Of a stretch of 64,000 nt of DNA, positions 37,481-48,901 are shown in pieces. The position numbers were made by a program, and so were the translations under genes. This stretch comes from Type-B symbiont of Plautia stali (GTDB lineage Bacteria > Pseudomonadota > Gammaproteobacteria > Enterobacterales > Enterobacteriaceae): assembly GCA_001485295.1 (NCBI GenBank), contig BBOA01000003.1, positions 248,001-312,000 on the forward strand. The letters run 5' to 3'. The notes under the pieces are model-generated. The model ran no database searches. It was not told where the DNA came from and saw nothing but the letters and a program-made list of their open reading frames with translations. Position 1 is the first letter of the stretch. Each line of letters opens with the position of its first letter.

Positions 37481-39127
37481 ATGTCAAACAAACCTTTCTA
37501 CTACCAAGAACCCTTTCCGCTATCCCATGATGACACCCAATATTATCTGCTGACGCGAGAGCACGTTTACGTCGCCTATTTTGAAGGCGAAGAGGTGCTA
37601 AAGATCGATACTAAAGCGCTAACGCTGCTGGCGCAGCAGGCGTTTCACGATGCCTCCTTTATGCTGCGTCCGGCGCACCAGCAGCAGGTCGCCTCTATCC
37701 TCACGGACGATGAAGCAAGCGAGAACGACAAATATGTTGCCCTGCAGTTTCTGCGCAACTCGGAAATCGCCGCTAAAGGCGTGTTGCCGACCTGTCAGGA
37801 TACCGGCACGGCGATCATTATGGGCAAAAAAGGGCAGCGCGTCTGGACCGGCGGCAACGACGAAGCTGCGCTGTCGCAGGGCGTCTATAACACTTTTATC
37901 AAAGACAACCTGCGCTATTCGCAGAACGCCGCGCTCGATATGTATAACGAGGTGAACACCGGCACTAACCTGCCGGCGCAGATCGATCTCTACAGCACCG
38001 ATGGTGATGAGTATAAGTTCCTCTGCATCGCCAAGGGAGGCGGCTCAGCTAATAAAACCTATCTCTATCAGGAGACCAAAGCGCTGCTCTCTCTGGGCAA
38101 GTTGAAGAACTATCTGGTGGATAAGATGATGTCGCTCGGCACCGCTGCCTGCCCCCCCTATCACATCGCCTTCGTGATTGGCGGCACCTCGGCGGAGAGC
38201 ACACTGAAGACTGTTAAGCTCGCCTCGACCCACTATTACGACAGCCTGCCCACCAGCGGCAACGAGCATGGTCAGGCGTTCCGCGATTTGGCGCTGGAGC
38301 GGGAGCTGCTGGAGGCGGCGCAGCAGCTGGGTCTGGGGGCGCAGTTCGGCGGCAAATATTTCGCCCATGATATTCGGGTGATCCGTCTGCCGCGTCACGG
38401 CGCCTCCTGTCCGGTGGGCATGGGCGTCTCCTGTTCGGCGGACCGCAATATCAAAGCGAAGATTAACCGCGACGGCATCTGGATCGAGAAGCTGGAGGAC
38501 AATCCGGCGCAGTATATCCCGGAAGCGCTGCGTCAGCAAGGTGAAGGCGGCATGGTCAGCGTCGATCTTAACCGGCCGATGAAAGAGATCCTAGCGCAGC
38601 TGTCAGCCTTTCCGGTCTCTACGCGTCTTTCGCTGAGTGGCACTATTATCGTGGCGCGCGATATCGCCCATGCGAAGCTGAAAGAGCGCATCGACAGCGA
38701 CGAAGGGCTGCCGCAGTATGTGAAAGATCATCCAATCTATTACGCCGGTCCGGCGAAGATCCCGGCAGGCTACGCTTCCGGCTCGTTTGGCCCAACCACG
38801 GCTGGCCGCATGGACTCCTACGTCGATCTACTGCAGTCGCACGGCGGTAGCATGATCATGCTGGCGAAGGGCAACCGCAGCCAGCAGGTGACGGACGCCT
38901 GCCACAAGCACGGCGGTTTCTACCTCGGTAGCATCGGCGGCCCGGCAGCCGTGCTGGCACAGCAGAGCATCAAGAAACTGGATTGCGTGGAGTATGCCGA
39001 ACTCGGCATGGAGGCGATTTGGAAGATTGAGGTAGAGAACTTCCCAGCCTTTATCCTGGTGGATGACAAAGGCAACGACATTTTTAAGCAGATTCAGGAC
39101 AGCACCTGCGCGCGCTGTTTAAAATAA
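37481..39127 (+). CDS. fumA: Class I fumarate hydratase (iron-sulfur)
   Basis: Oxygen-sensitive 4Fe-4S fumarase interconverting fumarate and malate. It has 548 residues from ATG 37481 ([20 protein letters not shown]), the E. coli FumA/FumB length; the open frame upstream crosses the palindrome and is not conserved. The first cluster Cys is in [20 protein letters not shown] near residue 105. Others are expected in [16 protein letters not shown] and [20 protein letters not shown]. The context with dcuS and a dicarboxylate transporter suggests a FumB-like anaerobic role. It is the only intact gene of its neighbourhood. Confidence 0.95.
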   Translation: MSNKPFYYQEPFPLSHDDTQYYLLTREHVYVAYFEGEEVLKIDTKALTLLAQQAFHDASFMLRPAHQQQVASILTDDEASENDKYVALQFLRNSEIAAKGVLPTCQDTGTAIIMGKKGQRVWTGGNDEAALSQGVYNTFIKDNLRYSQNAALDMYNEVNTGTNLPAQIDLYSTDGDEYKFLCIAKGGGSANKTYLYQETKALLSLGKLKNYLVDKMMSLGTAACPPYHIAFVIGGTSAESTLKTVKLASTHYYDSLPTSGNEHGQAFRDLALERELLEAAQQLGLGAQFGGKYFAHDIRVIRLPRHGASCPVGMGVSCSADRNIKAKINRDGIWIEKLEDNPAQYIPEALRQQGEGGMVSVDLNRPMKEILAQLSAFPVSTRLSLSGTIIVARDIAHAKLKERIDSDEGLPQYVKDHPIYYAGPAKIPAGYASGSFGPTTAGRMDSYVDLLQSHGGSMIMLAKGNRSQQVTDACHKHGGFYLGSIGGPAAVLAQQSIKKLDCVEYAELGMEAIWKIEVENFPAFILVDDKGNDIFKQIQDSTCARCLK

Positions 39128-39133
39128 ACTTTT

Positions 39134-39952
39134 TCAGGGGCGCTCTATGGTTAAGTCGTTAGCGATAGCGATCGCATCTGCCTCATCCTTAAAGGTGGTA
39201 ATACCCACCACCGGCCCGAAGATTTCCTCTTGGAAGACGCGCATGCTGTTGTCGCCCTTCAGCAGCGTTAGCTGAATGTAGTAGCCGCTAGCGAGATGCC
39301 CCTCCTCCAACTTCTCTACGTTGCCGAGGGTAAGCACTTCCGTGCCCTCCTGCTGGGCGATCTCCAGATTAAGAGAGGATTTTGTCGAACTGCTGCTGCG
39401 ACGCCTACGCACCGACCATGGTTTCGCTGTCCGTCGGATCGCCGTGCTTAATAGTTTTTAATGCGCTTCATCACTACCGCCATTCGCGAGAATATGACCG
39501 CCGGTCGCTATAGATCCGGTAAACGCTACTTTGGCGATGCCGTAGGCGTGCACCATGTTAATTAAGCCCGGCGGCGGGTAGATCTTTAATCAGCTCGACA
39601 AACAGCGTGATGCTCTGCAGGCTTCAGCACCACGAAATTACCCACACCCGGCGCTGGCGCCAGCTTCCACGCCGCCATCAGCAGCGGGAAGTTTTAGGGA
39701 ATAATCTGCGCCACCACGCCTAGCAGCTCGTGAAAATGGTAGGCGGCGGTAAATTCGTCAATCTTGGCGGCCGTGCCCTCCTACGCGCGCGCCGCCTGCG
39801 ATCTCCCGCGTCAGAACCGTTGACCTACGAGGTGAGGTGTTGGTAAAGTAATTGACGTTTACAGGCATCACTAATTCGCCGTTAATAAAGTTGCTGTATT
39901 TTTTCTGCAGCTGGATCAGAGAACCCTGTTCTCCCGGAGAGGCGTAACGCAT
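39134..39952 (-). pseudogene. aldB: Broken aldehyde dehydrogenase (AldB/ExaC type)
   Basis: On the minus strand: MRYASPGEQGSLIQLQKKYS with NFINGELVMPVN, then [37 protein letters not shown] and FVVLKPAEH. Later come LEIAQQEGTEVLTLGNVEKL, ASGYYIQLTLLKGDNSMRVF and QEEIFGPVVGITTFKDEADA. The Trp of IIPWNFP is a stop (TAA), the catalytic Cys region is lost, and the protein ends at IANDLTIERP, missing the C-terminal 90 or so residues. It abuts the 3' end of fumA. Confidence 0.83.
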
Positions 39953-40115
39953 GGTCAGAAACTTGTTATTAACGCTGACGCACAATCGCATATAATCGGC
40001 GGGCGCGTCGTCGCCCGGTTGCCAGCGCCTCACGCGCGTCTGCGGCAGGCGCCGCTGCATGCCCTCCAGCCAAATCGGGACCGTCCTGCGTCGGGTAATA
40101 CCAGATAATATCCAT
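39953..40115 (-). pseudogene. ghrA: N-terminal fragment of glyoxylate/hydroxypyruvate reductase A
   Basis: Start MDIIWYYPTQDGPD, frameshift, then GMQRRLPQTRVRRWQPGDDA with PADYM. This matches the first 45 or so residues of GhrA (E. coli start MDIIFYHPTFDTQWWIEAL). It then runs into the aldehyde dehydrogenase start, so a deletion has joined them. Upstream, 40116-40199, a minus-strand lipobox-like LLSGCG segment is fused in frame. Its origin is not recognised. Confidence 0.68.
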
Positions 40116-40277
40116 CTTGTCAGGGCAAGCAAAAAGCGCCACGTCGAGAGGCGTCGCTCTTCTGGTCTGCTTCACATTTCCGCAGCCTGATAGCAGCACG
40201 TTGTCAGATTGCGACTAAAGTTGTTTGAATGGTCAATGCGTTACGCACGACCGCCTTTCGGACAAGGAGAAAAACCG

Positions 40278-41963
40278 ATGAAGAAATCTGTCGTAACCGC
40301 GCCTGTCAGGCGTCATGGAGTCGCACCAGTGTTGCTGACTCTGCTGCTGGGTTTGCCTGCGCTGGCGGCGCACGTAGAGGATCAATCCCGTATGCTCAGC
40401 AGCCAGCCGCAGCCCCTAGACGTGCGGCTCGGCCCATTGTTCAGTGCGGTGCAGCAGGCTCAATTTTATCCAGATCAGAAAACCTTTGCCGACGCAGTCC
40501 CTAAATTCGATCCCGCGTCGATCCTAGCGGACTGGCAGATGCAGAAAAATCAGCGCAATTTCGATCTGAAGCGCTTTGTCGCCAGCAACTTCACCCTGCC
40601 CGCCACGGGTGAAAAGTATGTGCCGCCCGCCGGTCAAAGCTTACGCGCACATATCGACGGCCTGTGGCCGGTGCTGACGCGCACCGCCAAAAGCGCAGGG
40701 CGCTACGACTCGCTACTGCCGCTGCCGAAACCCTACGTGGTGCCGGGCGGCCGCTTCCGCGAGGTTTACTACTGGGATAGCTATTTCACCATGCTCGGCC
40801 TAGCCGAGAGCGGCTACTGGGATCGCGTGCAGGATATGGTGGATAACTTCGCTTGGGAGTTGGATACCTACGGCCATATTCCCAACGGCAACCGCAGCTA
40901 CTACCTCAGCCGCTCGCAGCCGCCCTTCTTTAGCCTGATGGTCGATCTGCTGGCGACGCACGAGGGCAACGCGGCCTACCGCAAATATCTGCCGCAGCTG
41001 CAAAAAGAGTATGACTACTGGATGGCGGACAGCGACAGCGTCGCTGCCGGTCAGGCGAGCAAGCGCGTGATCAAGCTAACGGACGGCACGGTGCTCAACC
41101 GCTACTGGGACGCGCACGACACGCCGCGCACTGAATCCTGGCTTGATGACATCAATACCGCGAAGAAGGCGCCGCTGCGCGACAAAGGCAAGCTGTACCG
41201 CGATCTGCGCGCCGGCGCGGCGTCCGGCTGGGATTTCAGCTCGCGCTGGTTCAGCGACGCGCACAACCTAGCGTCGATTCGCACGACCCAGCTGGCGCCG
41301 GTCGACCTTAACAGCCTAATGTTTCATCTGGAGCAGACGCTCGCCAAAGGGTATCGCATCGACAAGCAGCAGGATAAGGCGAAGCAGTTCGACGAACTGG
41401 CGGAGAAGCGCCAAGCGGCGGTGAATCGCTACCTGTGGTATGAGAAACAGGGCTGGTACGCCGACTACGATAGCAAGACGCGCCAGGCAAGCCCGCCGCT
41501 GACCGCCGCGGCGCTCTTCCCGCTCTATATTCAGCTGGCCAGTGACAAGCAGGCCGATCGCACCGCGTCAGCAGTGGAGAAACAGCTGCTGAAGGCAGGC
41601 GGTCTGCTCACCACCACGGTGAACAACGGCCAGCAGTGGGACGCGCCGAACGGCTGGGCGCCGCTGCAGTGGGTAGCGGTGAAAGGTATGGAGCACTATA
41701 ACAAGCCGCAGCTGGCGCAGCAGGTCGGCATGCGCTTCCTGTTGAACGTGCAGAACACTTACGACAAAGAGCACAAGCTGGTTGAGAAGTATGTGGTCGA
41801 CGGGCCGAATCTCGGCGGCGGCAGCGGCGGCGAATATCCTCTGCAGGACGGCTTCGGCTGGACCAACGGCGTGACGCTGATGCTGCTCGACAAATACTGT
41901 CCGAAAGAGAAAACTTGTAACAGCGCGCAGGATATTCCTCAGGCTGATGCGACAGCGAAGTAA
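40278..41963 (+). CDS. treA: Periplasmic trehalase
   Basis: Glycoside hydrolase family 37 enzyme splitting trehalose to two glucose molecules in the periplasm. It has 561 residues (E. coli 565), with the ATG at 40278 after CAAGGAGA. The signal peptide has a basic start ([14 protein letters not shown]) and a hydrophobic core ending [10 protein letters not shown] near residue 35. Trehalase signatures are [15 protein letters not shown] near residue 155 and [13 protein letters not shown] near 455, plus a [20 protein letters not shown] stretch. It is osmotically induced in E. coli. It is intact, unlike treZ further on. Confidence 0.96.
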   Translation: MKKSVVTAPVRRHGVAPVLLTLLLGLPALAAHVEDQSRMLSSQPQPLDVRLGPLFSAVQQAQFYPDQKTFADAVPKFDPASILADWQMQKNQRNFDLKRFVASNFTLPATGEKYVPPAGQSLRAHIDGLWPVLTRTAKSAGRYDSLLPLPKPYVVPGGRFREVYYWDSYFTMLGLAESGYWDRVQDMVDNFAWELDTYGHIPNGNRSYYLSRSQPPFFSLMVDLLATHEGNAAYRKYLPQLQKEYDYWMADSDSVAAGQASKRVIKLTDGTVLNRYWDAHDTPRTESWLDDINTAKKAPLRDKGKLYRDLRAGAASGWDFSSRWFSDAHNLASIRTTQLAPVDLNSLMFHLEQTLAKGYRIDKQQDKAKQFDELAEKRQAAVNRYLWYEKQGWYADYDSKTRQASPPLTAAALFPLYIQLASDKQADRTASAVEKQLLKAGGLLTTTVNNGQQWDAPNGWAPLQWVAVKGMEHYNKPQLAQQVGMRFLLNVQNTYDKEHKLVEKYVVDGPNLGGGSGGEYPLQDGFGWTNGVTLMLLDKYCPKEKTCNSAQDIPQADATAK

Positions 41964-42027
41964 CAAGCGAAGGGTTCGCTCTTCTTTTCAGAATCCTGTC
42001 CTGTTACAACACTTGAAATACTTTTCA

Positions 42028-42063
42028 CATAGTGAAAATAATTATCACAATGATTTTTATCAC
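42028..42063. promoter_or_regulatory. Fur-box-like region before the siderophore receptor
   Basis: The AT-rich stretch contains GAAAATAATTATCACAATGA and TTTTTATCAC, resembling overlapping GATAAT half-sites of a Fur box. It lies about 55-90 bp before the receptor start. Confidence 0.45.
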
Positions 42064-42114
42064 TTTTACTATTTATCCGACGTACCCCTTTTGCGGCTCG
42101 AACAAGAACAGGAC

Positions 42115-43640
42115 ATGACACTGCCATTTTCCCCTCATCGCTGCGCGCTGACGATCGCTCTGCCTGGCGCCAGCCTTGCGGCCGAGACGCTTGTAGTTAC
42201 CGCCTCGTCATAGGAGAACGCGGAAAGCCCGACTCAGGGATACCTCGCCGCTATCACAGCGCAGGCGTCACCAAAAGTGATCGCCCGCTGGTGACGACGC
42301 CGCAAGGGCGCGATCGATCTCAAGCAGGTGCTGAATTATACGCTAGGGGTGTTTAATAACTTCGGCGTCGCGGCGACGCGCTACGACAACATTTCGCTGC
42401 GCGGCTTTCACGGCGGCGACGTCGATAACACCTTCCTTGACAACTTGACAACCTGCGCCTGATGAGCAACGGCGGCAGCTATAATGTGCTGCAGGTCGAT
42501 CCCTAGTTCTTGAAGCGCGTTGAAGTGATCAAAGCTCTCTCTTCCTCGCTCTGCGGCCAGACGGTACCGAGCGGGCTGGTGAATCAGACCACCGTCATCC
42601 GCAGTTCAGCGAAGCTGGCCACTTTAGTCTGTCGGTGGGCAACCACGACGCGCGCGGCGCGGCATTCGACTACACCAACGCCATCAAAGACCAGTGGGCG
42701 TTTCGCCTGACCGGCATGACATGAAACAGCGATAACCCAGTATGACCATACGTGCGAGGAGAAGTATGCGCTGATACCGCCGCTGATTTTGCAGCCCTCG
42801 GAAGATACCCGGCTGCGGCGGCGCGCTTATCTGCAAAAGAATTCGTCGGGCGGTAGTGCCGGGCGACAGTGCGAAGCTCAGTACCGGTTTTTACGACGGC
42901 GATCCGTTGCACTAGCAGTTTAAACGGCGCGAGCAGATCTACAGCTATGATTTCCAGCATCGTTTTAGCGAAGTCTAGTCATTTAGCTTGGTCGGCAGCT
43001 ACAACTACACTAACGTTGATCTCGATCAGGTCTACCAGATCGGTTGGCAGGCGCCCGACAGCACGGTGCTAAACCGCTACTATTCCAGCGATCGGTCCTC
43101 GCTTTCCGCCTAGGCGACAGATAACCGCGTTACGGCTAAGTTCACCACTGATGAGTGGCGCATCGCCTGTCGCTAAGCGCGGAGTATTACCGCTATAAAA
43201 ACGCTCTCAGCGAGGCAAGCGGCTCGGCCAGCGCACTCGACGCCGCCACCGGCGCGGCGCGCGCCGTCAGGACGACCATATCAGCGGGCACGCGGCGCTA
43301 CTCTACGCCTTTGACAGCGGCGTCTCCTCTTACGTCAGCTACAGCCAAGCGATCACCCCCACCGCCCTGACCGGCTCGGACGGCAATCTGCTGCATCCGA
43401 CCACGTCAGAGCAATATGAGGCGGGCGTGAAACATCAGCCGCCGGGGGCACACGCGATCTCTACACTCTAGCGCTCTACTATCTGACGCAAAAAGATGTC
43501 ACCACGCGCAATATCGTCGACTCTACCTACACGCCGACCGGCAAGGTGCATTCGCAGGGTATCGAGCTTGGAGGCTCATAATCAGCTGACGCAGCAGCAT
43601 CGCCTCGTTCTGGGGCCACTATTATCGGTGGGATATGGTT
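42115..43640 (+). pseudogene. Broken TonB-dependent hydroxamate siderophore receptor (FoxA/FhuA-like)
   Basis: Plug and barrel fragments: GAIDLKQVLNYTLGVFNNFG, ATRYDNISLRGFHGGDVDNT, NGGSYNVLQVDP, TAG, FLKRVEVIKALSSSLCGQTV, AFDYTNAIKDQWAFRLTGMT, QIYSYDFQHRFSEV, TAG, DLDQVYQIGW and SEQYEAGVKHQP. Several stops are TAG at expected Trp or Gln sites in CTAG contexts (DPW, HQQF, EVWSF, SAWAT). One is TGA for Trp. Large parts of the barrel and the C-terminal Phe are missing. Ligand choice (ferrioxamine or ferrichrome) cannot be decided. Confidence 0.8.
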
Positions 43641-43642
43641 CT

Positions 43643-43670
43643 TAAAACGGGACGACCAGAGGTCGTCCCA
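43643..43670 (-). terminator. ymgE terminator
   Basis: GGGACGACC-aga-GGTCGTCCC stem 25 bp past the ymgE stop on the minus strand, followed there by GTTTTAAG. Confidence 0.75.
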
Positions 43671-43693
43671 TTGCAGTTCTGACGCAATGCGTA

Positions 43694-43945
43694 TTAGCTA
43701 CGGACTTTACGGTAGATAAATAGCAACACTAGAGCGCCGATAACCGCCACCAAAAAGCTGCCGAAGTTAAAGCCATCTACTCGGCCGAAGCCGAACAGCG
43801 TACTAATCCAGCCGCCGACCACCGCACCGATAATCCCCAAGATCACCGTGACGATAAAACCGCCGCCATCGCGACCCGGCATGATCCATTTAGCGAAAAT
43901 ACCGGCGATTAAACCAAAGATGATCCATGAAATGATACCCATCAA
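43694..43945 (-). CDS. ymgE: GlsB/YeaQ/YmgE family membrane protein
   Basis: Small glycine-rich inner-membrane protein, 83 residues, with three predicted helices: ISWIIFGLIAGIFAKWIMPG, GGFIVTVILGIIGAVVGGWI and GSFLVAVIGALVLLFIYRKV. It was formerly called transglycosylase-associated protein and is stress-linked in several bacteria; the biochemical role is unknown. Its place near treA and ycgR matches E. coli. The ATG at 43945 follows AAGGAGTAGT. It is intact. Confidence 0.92.
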   Translation of the reverse strand: MMGIISWIIFGLIAGIFAKWIMPGRDGGGFIVTVILGIIGAVVGGWISTLFGFGRVDGFNFGSFLVAVIGALVLLFIYRKVRS

Positions 43946-44139
43946 CTACTCCTTTCTTTTGCGTTTAATTTGTGGCCGCCTGATTAATCAGGAGAATTAC
44001 AGAGATAAGTATAGACAATAAATTCTTTACTGCAGGGTAAACAGCGGCAAAAAATTGGCTTAAAAATCTAAAACTCCCGTAGCGGTCGCCGATAATGGTC
44101 AAAGAATAATAGATTAACGAACCGCAAATTTGCCCTCTT

Positions 44140-44843
44140 TTGGAGCCAAGAAGTAAAAGAAGCCGGCAACTAACAGTATCTCAAACGTGGCAAGCTGGCG
44201 GCTTTAGGCGTAGTAAAGGATCTGCTGCGTTTTCGGACGTCTTTTGATAGTCACTTTTTCTCGCGGTCAGTTTATCAGCCGCATGCTGGATGCGGATGCA
44301 GAGCACATTATTTTTGATCTCGGTAGCAATAATCTGGATAATTAATAAAGACATCCCCGCCTGCAACAAGGTGAGCGTGTCCGCCGAAACCTAAGGCGCC
44401 AAGGTAGAGTTCAGCCTCGGCGCACTGGAGAAGAGCACCTTCGACGGGCTGCCCGCCCTTAGTGCGCTGCTGCCCGAGCTGCTGTGGCAAATTCAAGCGC
44501 CGCGAATTTTTCCGCATTTCCGCACCGCTGGAGCCGACGTTTTACTGTCACAGCGAATGGCCCAACGGCAAGAAGGTCCGTTTTCGCCTGCAGGATCTGT
44601 CGCTGGTAGGCATCGGCGTACTCTACTAGTAGTAGAAGAGATGAAGCGTAGAGATGAAGCGCTGCCGGACCGCCTGAACAGCAGCGATAAGTTCAACAAG
44701 CTGCGCGTAGAGCTGGGCGAATATAGTCAGCAGTAAAAACGAAACGCTCGTCACCCCGCGCCTCAGCTATAGGAGCATCAGCTACAGCAGGTGATCTTCG
44801 CCTTGGAGCGCTTAGCGCGCGATAAAGAAAATCGATTTCAGTA
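44140..44843 (+). pseudogene. ycgR: Broken flagellar brake protein YcgR
   Basis: YcgR binds cyclic-di-GMP through a PilZ domain and slows flagella. Fragments: LAALGVVKDLL, SRGQFISRMLDADAEHIIFD with LGSNNLDN, VSAET, TAA, GAKVEFSLGALEKSTFDGLP, ALSALLPELLWQIQ, RREFFRISAPLEPTFYC, KKVRFRLQDLSLVGIGVLY and the C-terminal QLQQVIFALERLARDKENRF. The PilZ RxxxR motif is near RREFFR. Frameshifts, a TAA for a Gln codon (ACC CAA to ACC TAA) and TAG stops break it. Motility control is probably lost. Confidence 0.85.
44640..44663. repeat. Short imperfect tandem duplication in ycgR remnant
   Basis: GATGAAGCGTAGA is followed by GATGAAGCGCTG, an 11-base direct repeat with three bases between copies, beside a TAGTAGTAG run. 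Confidence 0.6.
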
Positions 44844-44937
44844 ATTATTCAGTGATTTGCGCTGTATCCAAACGCATACGGGGTATACTTCTCCTTGCCC
44901 TTTTTTAAAGAGGCTCCCAGCAAGGAGAATCTCTCCA

Positions 44938-45240
44938 ATGGAAAACTGGCTCCCATCCGGCTATTTTCAACGTCTTTTTCTTAAAAAAACCTTCTGGATC
45001 AACAGCGCGATCGTGGTGGTTAGCACGCTGCTGATCTACTGGCTATTGCGTAGCGACATCTGCTTTACCTCCGGTCGTATCGCGCGCTACAGTTAATAGT
45101 GGGCTGCTCGTCCTGCGCTTCTTCGACGTGTCCGCCAGCTGGAGCGGATTTATCTCCCACGGCTGGTTCCTAGCGTTCGCCGTTCAGCTCGCTATGTGGA
45201 TCGACCTTTTGTCACACGCGTCTGCACTCTGCCTCGTTTA
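44938..45240 (+). pseudogene. Unidentified membrane protein remnant
   Basis: From an ATG at 44938 the frame gives MENWLPSGYFQRLFLKKTFW and a hydrophobic helix INSAIVVVSTLLIYWLLRSD. After a frameshift come GLLVLRFFDVSASWSGFISH and WFLAFAVQLAMWIDL. These look like two or three membrane spans of one protein. I do not recognise the family. It runs into the transketolase remnant on the other strand. Confidence 0.45.
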
Positions 45241-45249
45241 ATCCAGTGT

Positions 45250-46119
45250 CAGCGTTCACGCTGGCTGAAAACGACAGCACGCCACCGCCTCCAGCCAGCC
45301 CTAGTAGTTCTCCCGCATCGCCTACGCCAGCTCGCGGCGCGGCTCGACGCCGCGTGCCGCAGCGGCTGGCTGCCACGCGCCACCGTTGACGTTGTGCTCT
45401 TCCACGCTGATCACGGCTGGATAGTTGGTTTAACAGGTTGCGCAGCTGTTGGGTATCGCAAGGTCTGATGGATGGAACGCTTATCACACCTGCAGAGATC
45501 CCTTTTTCAGCTAGTTGCTCCGCCGCGTGAACAATCTCATACACCGTCGACCCCATCGCCACAAGCGCGATATTCTTGCCTTCGCGCAGCTGATCGATTT
45601 TGCCCGGCTCGAAGCGGTAGTTTTCATCATGCGGCTGCGGCAGATCTTTGCCATCGAGGCGGATATAGACCAAGCCGACATGCTCAATGGCGTAATCAAT
45701 AATCTGGTGGCATTCCAGCGGACAGGACGGCACATAGATTTCAATGTTGCCGAAGGATTTCAATGTTGCCGAAGCCGCGCATCACCTCAATATCGTCGAT
45801 GCTGTGGTGGATGCTGGTGAGCTGGCCATATCTGGCGCCGGAGTTGAGGCCGAACAGCTTGACGTTAGTGTTGTTGTAGCAGACGTCGGCCTTCACCTGC
45901 TCGTTGGCGCGCGACACTAGGAACGGCGCCCTTGCCGCCGAGCGCTAGCCCGGCGGCGGTGACGACATTGACCAGTCGATTGGGAAAAGCCTTGATAAAG
46001 TGCGAAATTTTAGCGGTGCAGGTGGAGTCGGCCACCACCGGCACCAAATCGACGCCGCGATTCACAGCGTCGATAAACGCAGTCACCATTACGCTGGCTA
46101 AATGTTGTGCATTACTCAT
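45250..46119 (-). pseudogene. Broken transketolase, C-terminal subunit
   Basis: Half-size transketolase subunit carrying the pyrimidine-binding and C-terminal domains. It starts MSNAQHLASVMVTAFIDAVN with VVADSTCTAKISHFIKAFPN. After damage it reads SIHHSIDDIEV, NIEIYVPSCPLECHQIIDYA, VYIRLDGKDLPQPHDENYRF, IALVAMGSTVYEIVHAAEQL and SVPSIRPCDTQQLRNLLNQL. Frameshifts and a 19-bp tandem duplication (45737-45774) break it. It lies downstream of the N-terminal subunit. Confidence 0.8.
45737..45774. repeat. 19-bp perfect tandem duplication
   Basis: GATTTCAATGTTGCCGAAG is directly repeated (45737-45755, 45756-45774) inside the transketolase C-subunit remnant. A 19-bp insertion shifts the frame there. 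Confidence 0.95.
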
Positions 46120-46125
46120 CTGTGT

Positions 46126-46951
46126 CAGTTCAATATCTTCACCCTTCGGCACGCGGTGATGCCACTCCGCCTTGCTCTGAATAAGGAGATGCCAAACCCC
46201 TTCTCGGTATGCGCCAAAATCACCTGAGGCTTGCCGTTCTGCAGCAGGCTTTCTAGGGTGTCGATCAATTGCGCCATATCGTTGCCGTTGCACTCCGTCA
46301 CTTCCAAGCAGAAGGCGCACCATTTTTCCGGCAGCGGATCGGTGTTCATAATGTCGCGCGTCGCATCCGCCAGCTACAGCTTGTTTTTGTCATTGATAAT
46401 AATTAGGTTGTCGAGGTCGTAATGGGTCGCCACCAGCGCCGTCTCCCAGTTGCTGCCCTCCGCCAGCTCGCCGTCGCCGGTCACTACGAAGATGCGCCGA
46501 TTGCTGCCATCTTTTTTCGCCGCCAGCGCCCGCTCCACCGCCTCCGGCAGGCCGTGGCCAAGTGCGCCGGTATTCAGCTCGACGCCGGGGATTTTCTGCC
46601 ACACTGAATGGCCCGGTAAATGCGAGTCTGAGTACTGATAGGTCAGCAGCCACTCGGTCGAGAAATAGCCAGCCTCCGCCAGCACACAGTAGTAACCGCC
46701 GACGGTGTAGCCTTTCGACTGGATATAGATGTCGCTCTGCGGATCCTCGGTGCGATCCGGCGCGCAATTGAGAATGCGGAAATAGAGCACGGTGACGATA
46801 TCCGCCTGCGATAGATCCGCGCCGGTGTGACCGCCCGCCGGGCTGCCGGCGTCGGCATGATCGGATTGCCGCTGGCGTCAAGATCCACTACGGTACAGCC
46901 GCTTACTGCTAACGCCAAGCTAACGGCCAGAACGGCCCGCATCCGCTTCAT
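46126..46951 (-). pseudogene. Fusion remnant: DUF2291-type lipoprotein start joined to transketolase N-terminal subunit
   Basis: The first 35 or so codons are a lipoprotein start: MKRMRAVLAVSLALAVSGC (lipobox VSGC) then TVVDLDASGNPIMP. After a junction it reads QADIVTVLYFRILNCAPDR, GYTVGGYYCVLAEAGYFSTE, SDSHLPGHSVWQKIPGVELN, GALGHGLPEAVERALAAKKD and FVVTGDGELAEGSNWETALV. These are the thiamine-diphosphate domain of a half transketolase, including its GDGEL motif. The transketolase start is lost. A deletion between two genes of a sugar operon explains it. Confidence 0.72.
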
Positions 46952-46962
46952 GCTGCCTCCGG

Positions 46963-47894
<932 letters not shown>

Positions 47895-48043
47895 TCGTTA
47901 TTCTCCGATTGAATAAATATTCACTTTCGATTTTATATGCAATATGACTATGCACCCGCTTCGGCCGCGCGCGCACCCCTAAATGTTTAAAAAGCGAAAA
48001 GGAAAAGGATCACAAAATATCCTGCATTGTGATTTGCGGCATC

Positions 48044-48087
48044 TTAGTTAACAATACTAGGCCGATTAGTTAACAATACTAGGCCGA
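48044..48087. repeat. 22-bp perfect tandem duplication
   Basis: The 22-bp unit starting TTAGTTAACAATACTAGG and ending CCGA is present at 48044-48065 and 48066-48087. It lies in the divergent promoter region between the sugar-binding protein and the regulator remnant. Confidence 0.95.
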
Positions 48088-48105
48088 AACTGAGAGGAAG
48101 GATGA

Positions 48106-48895
48106 ATGGCGAAATAGGATGAGCAACGGCTGATAGTGAAGATTGCCACGCTTTTAGTACAGCGAAGGAATGAAGCAGTCAGATATCGCACAGATGCTGG
48201 AGTTATCGCAGTCGTTTATCTCGCGTATTCAATATTTTTCCGGCGATTGAGAAGGCGATCGAGCAGATCTACAGGCTGCCGCAGGCAATTGTGGTGGACG
48301 TGCCTGAAAACGCCTCGTCGCTACAGATCAAGCAGGCGATCGGCTCGGCGGCTGCGCACTATCTAGAGATCCGACTGCGCGCCAACGAGCTGATCGGCAT
48401 CTCCTCTTGGAGCGGCACCATTTGCGCCATGGTCAGTGCGTTGCATCCGCTGAACGTGCCCTGCAAAGGGGTGATCCAGCTGCTGGGCGGCGTCAGCGAC
48501 AACGGCAATATGCAGGCGACTATCCTCAGAATCTGGCGGCGCTGCTGAACTGTACGTTTTGGCTGCTGCCGTCGCAGTCAATCGAGCATTCGGTGCGGGA
48601 GAAGTTCGAGCAGGTGGATCTGGCGATCGTCGGCATCGGCGACTTGGAGCCGTCGGCGCTGCTGCTCAACTCCGGCAACTATTACGATGAAGAGATGCTG
48701 CGCACCCTAGCGCAGCGCGGCGCGGTGGGCGATATCTGCTTGCACTACTTCGACGCGCAGGGCGAACCAATGCTGAGAGCGGAAGAAGATCCGGTGATCG
48801 GTATGGAGCTGGCGCAGGGGTGGTGGTGCTCTGGCGGGCGGCAAAAAGAAAAGGCGCATGCCATTCGTGGCGCGCTGCGAGGCGGCTGGTCGAGT
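48106..48895 (+). pseudogene. Broken SorC/DeoR-type sugar regulator
   Basis: The start MAK is followed by a TAG, then DEQRLIVKIATL. A helix-turn-helix, SDIAQMLELSQSFISRIQ, lies in a shifted frame. The sugar-binding domain follows: PENASSLQIKQAIGSAAAHY, SSWSGTICAMVSALHPLNVP, VIQLLGGVSDNGNMQATIL, LLNCTFWLLPSQSIEHSVRE and QVDLAIVGIGDLEPSALLLN. This is a SorC-family effector domain. It is divergent from the sugar-binding protein and presumably controlled that operon. Confidence 0.78.
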
Positions 48896-48901
48896 AACCT
48901 G

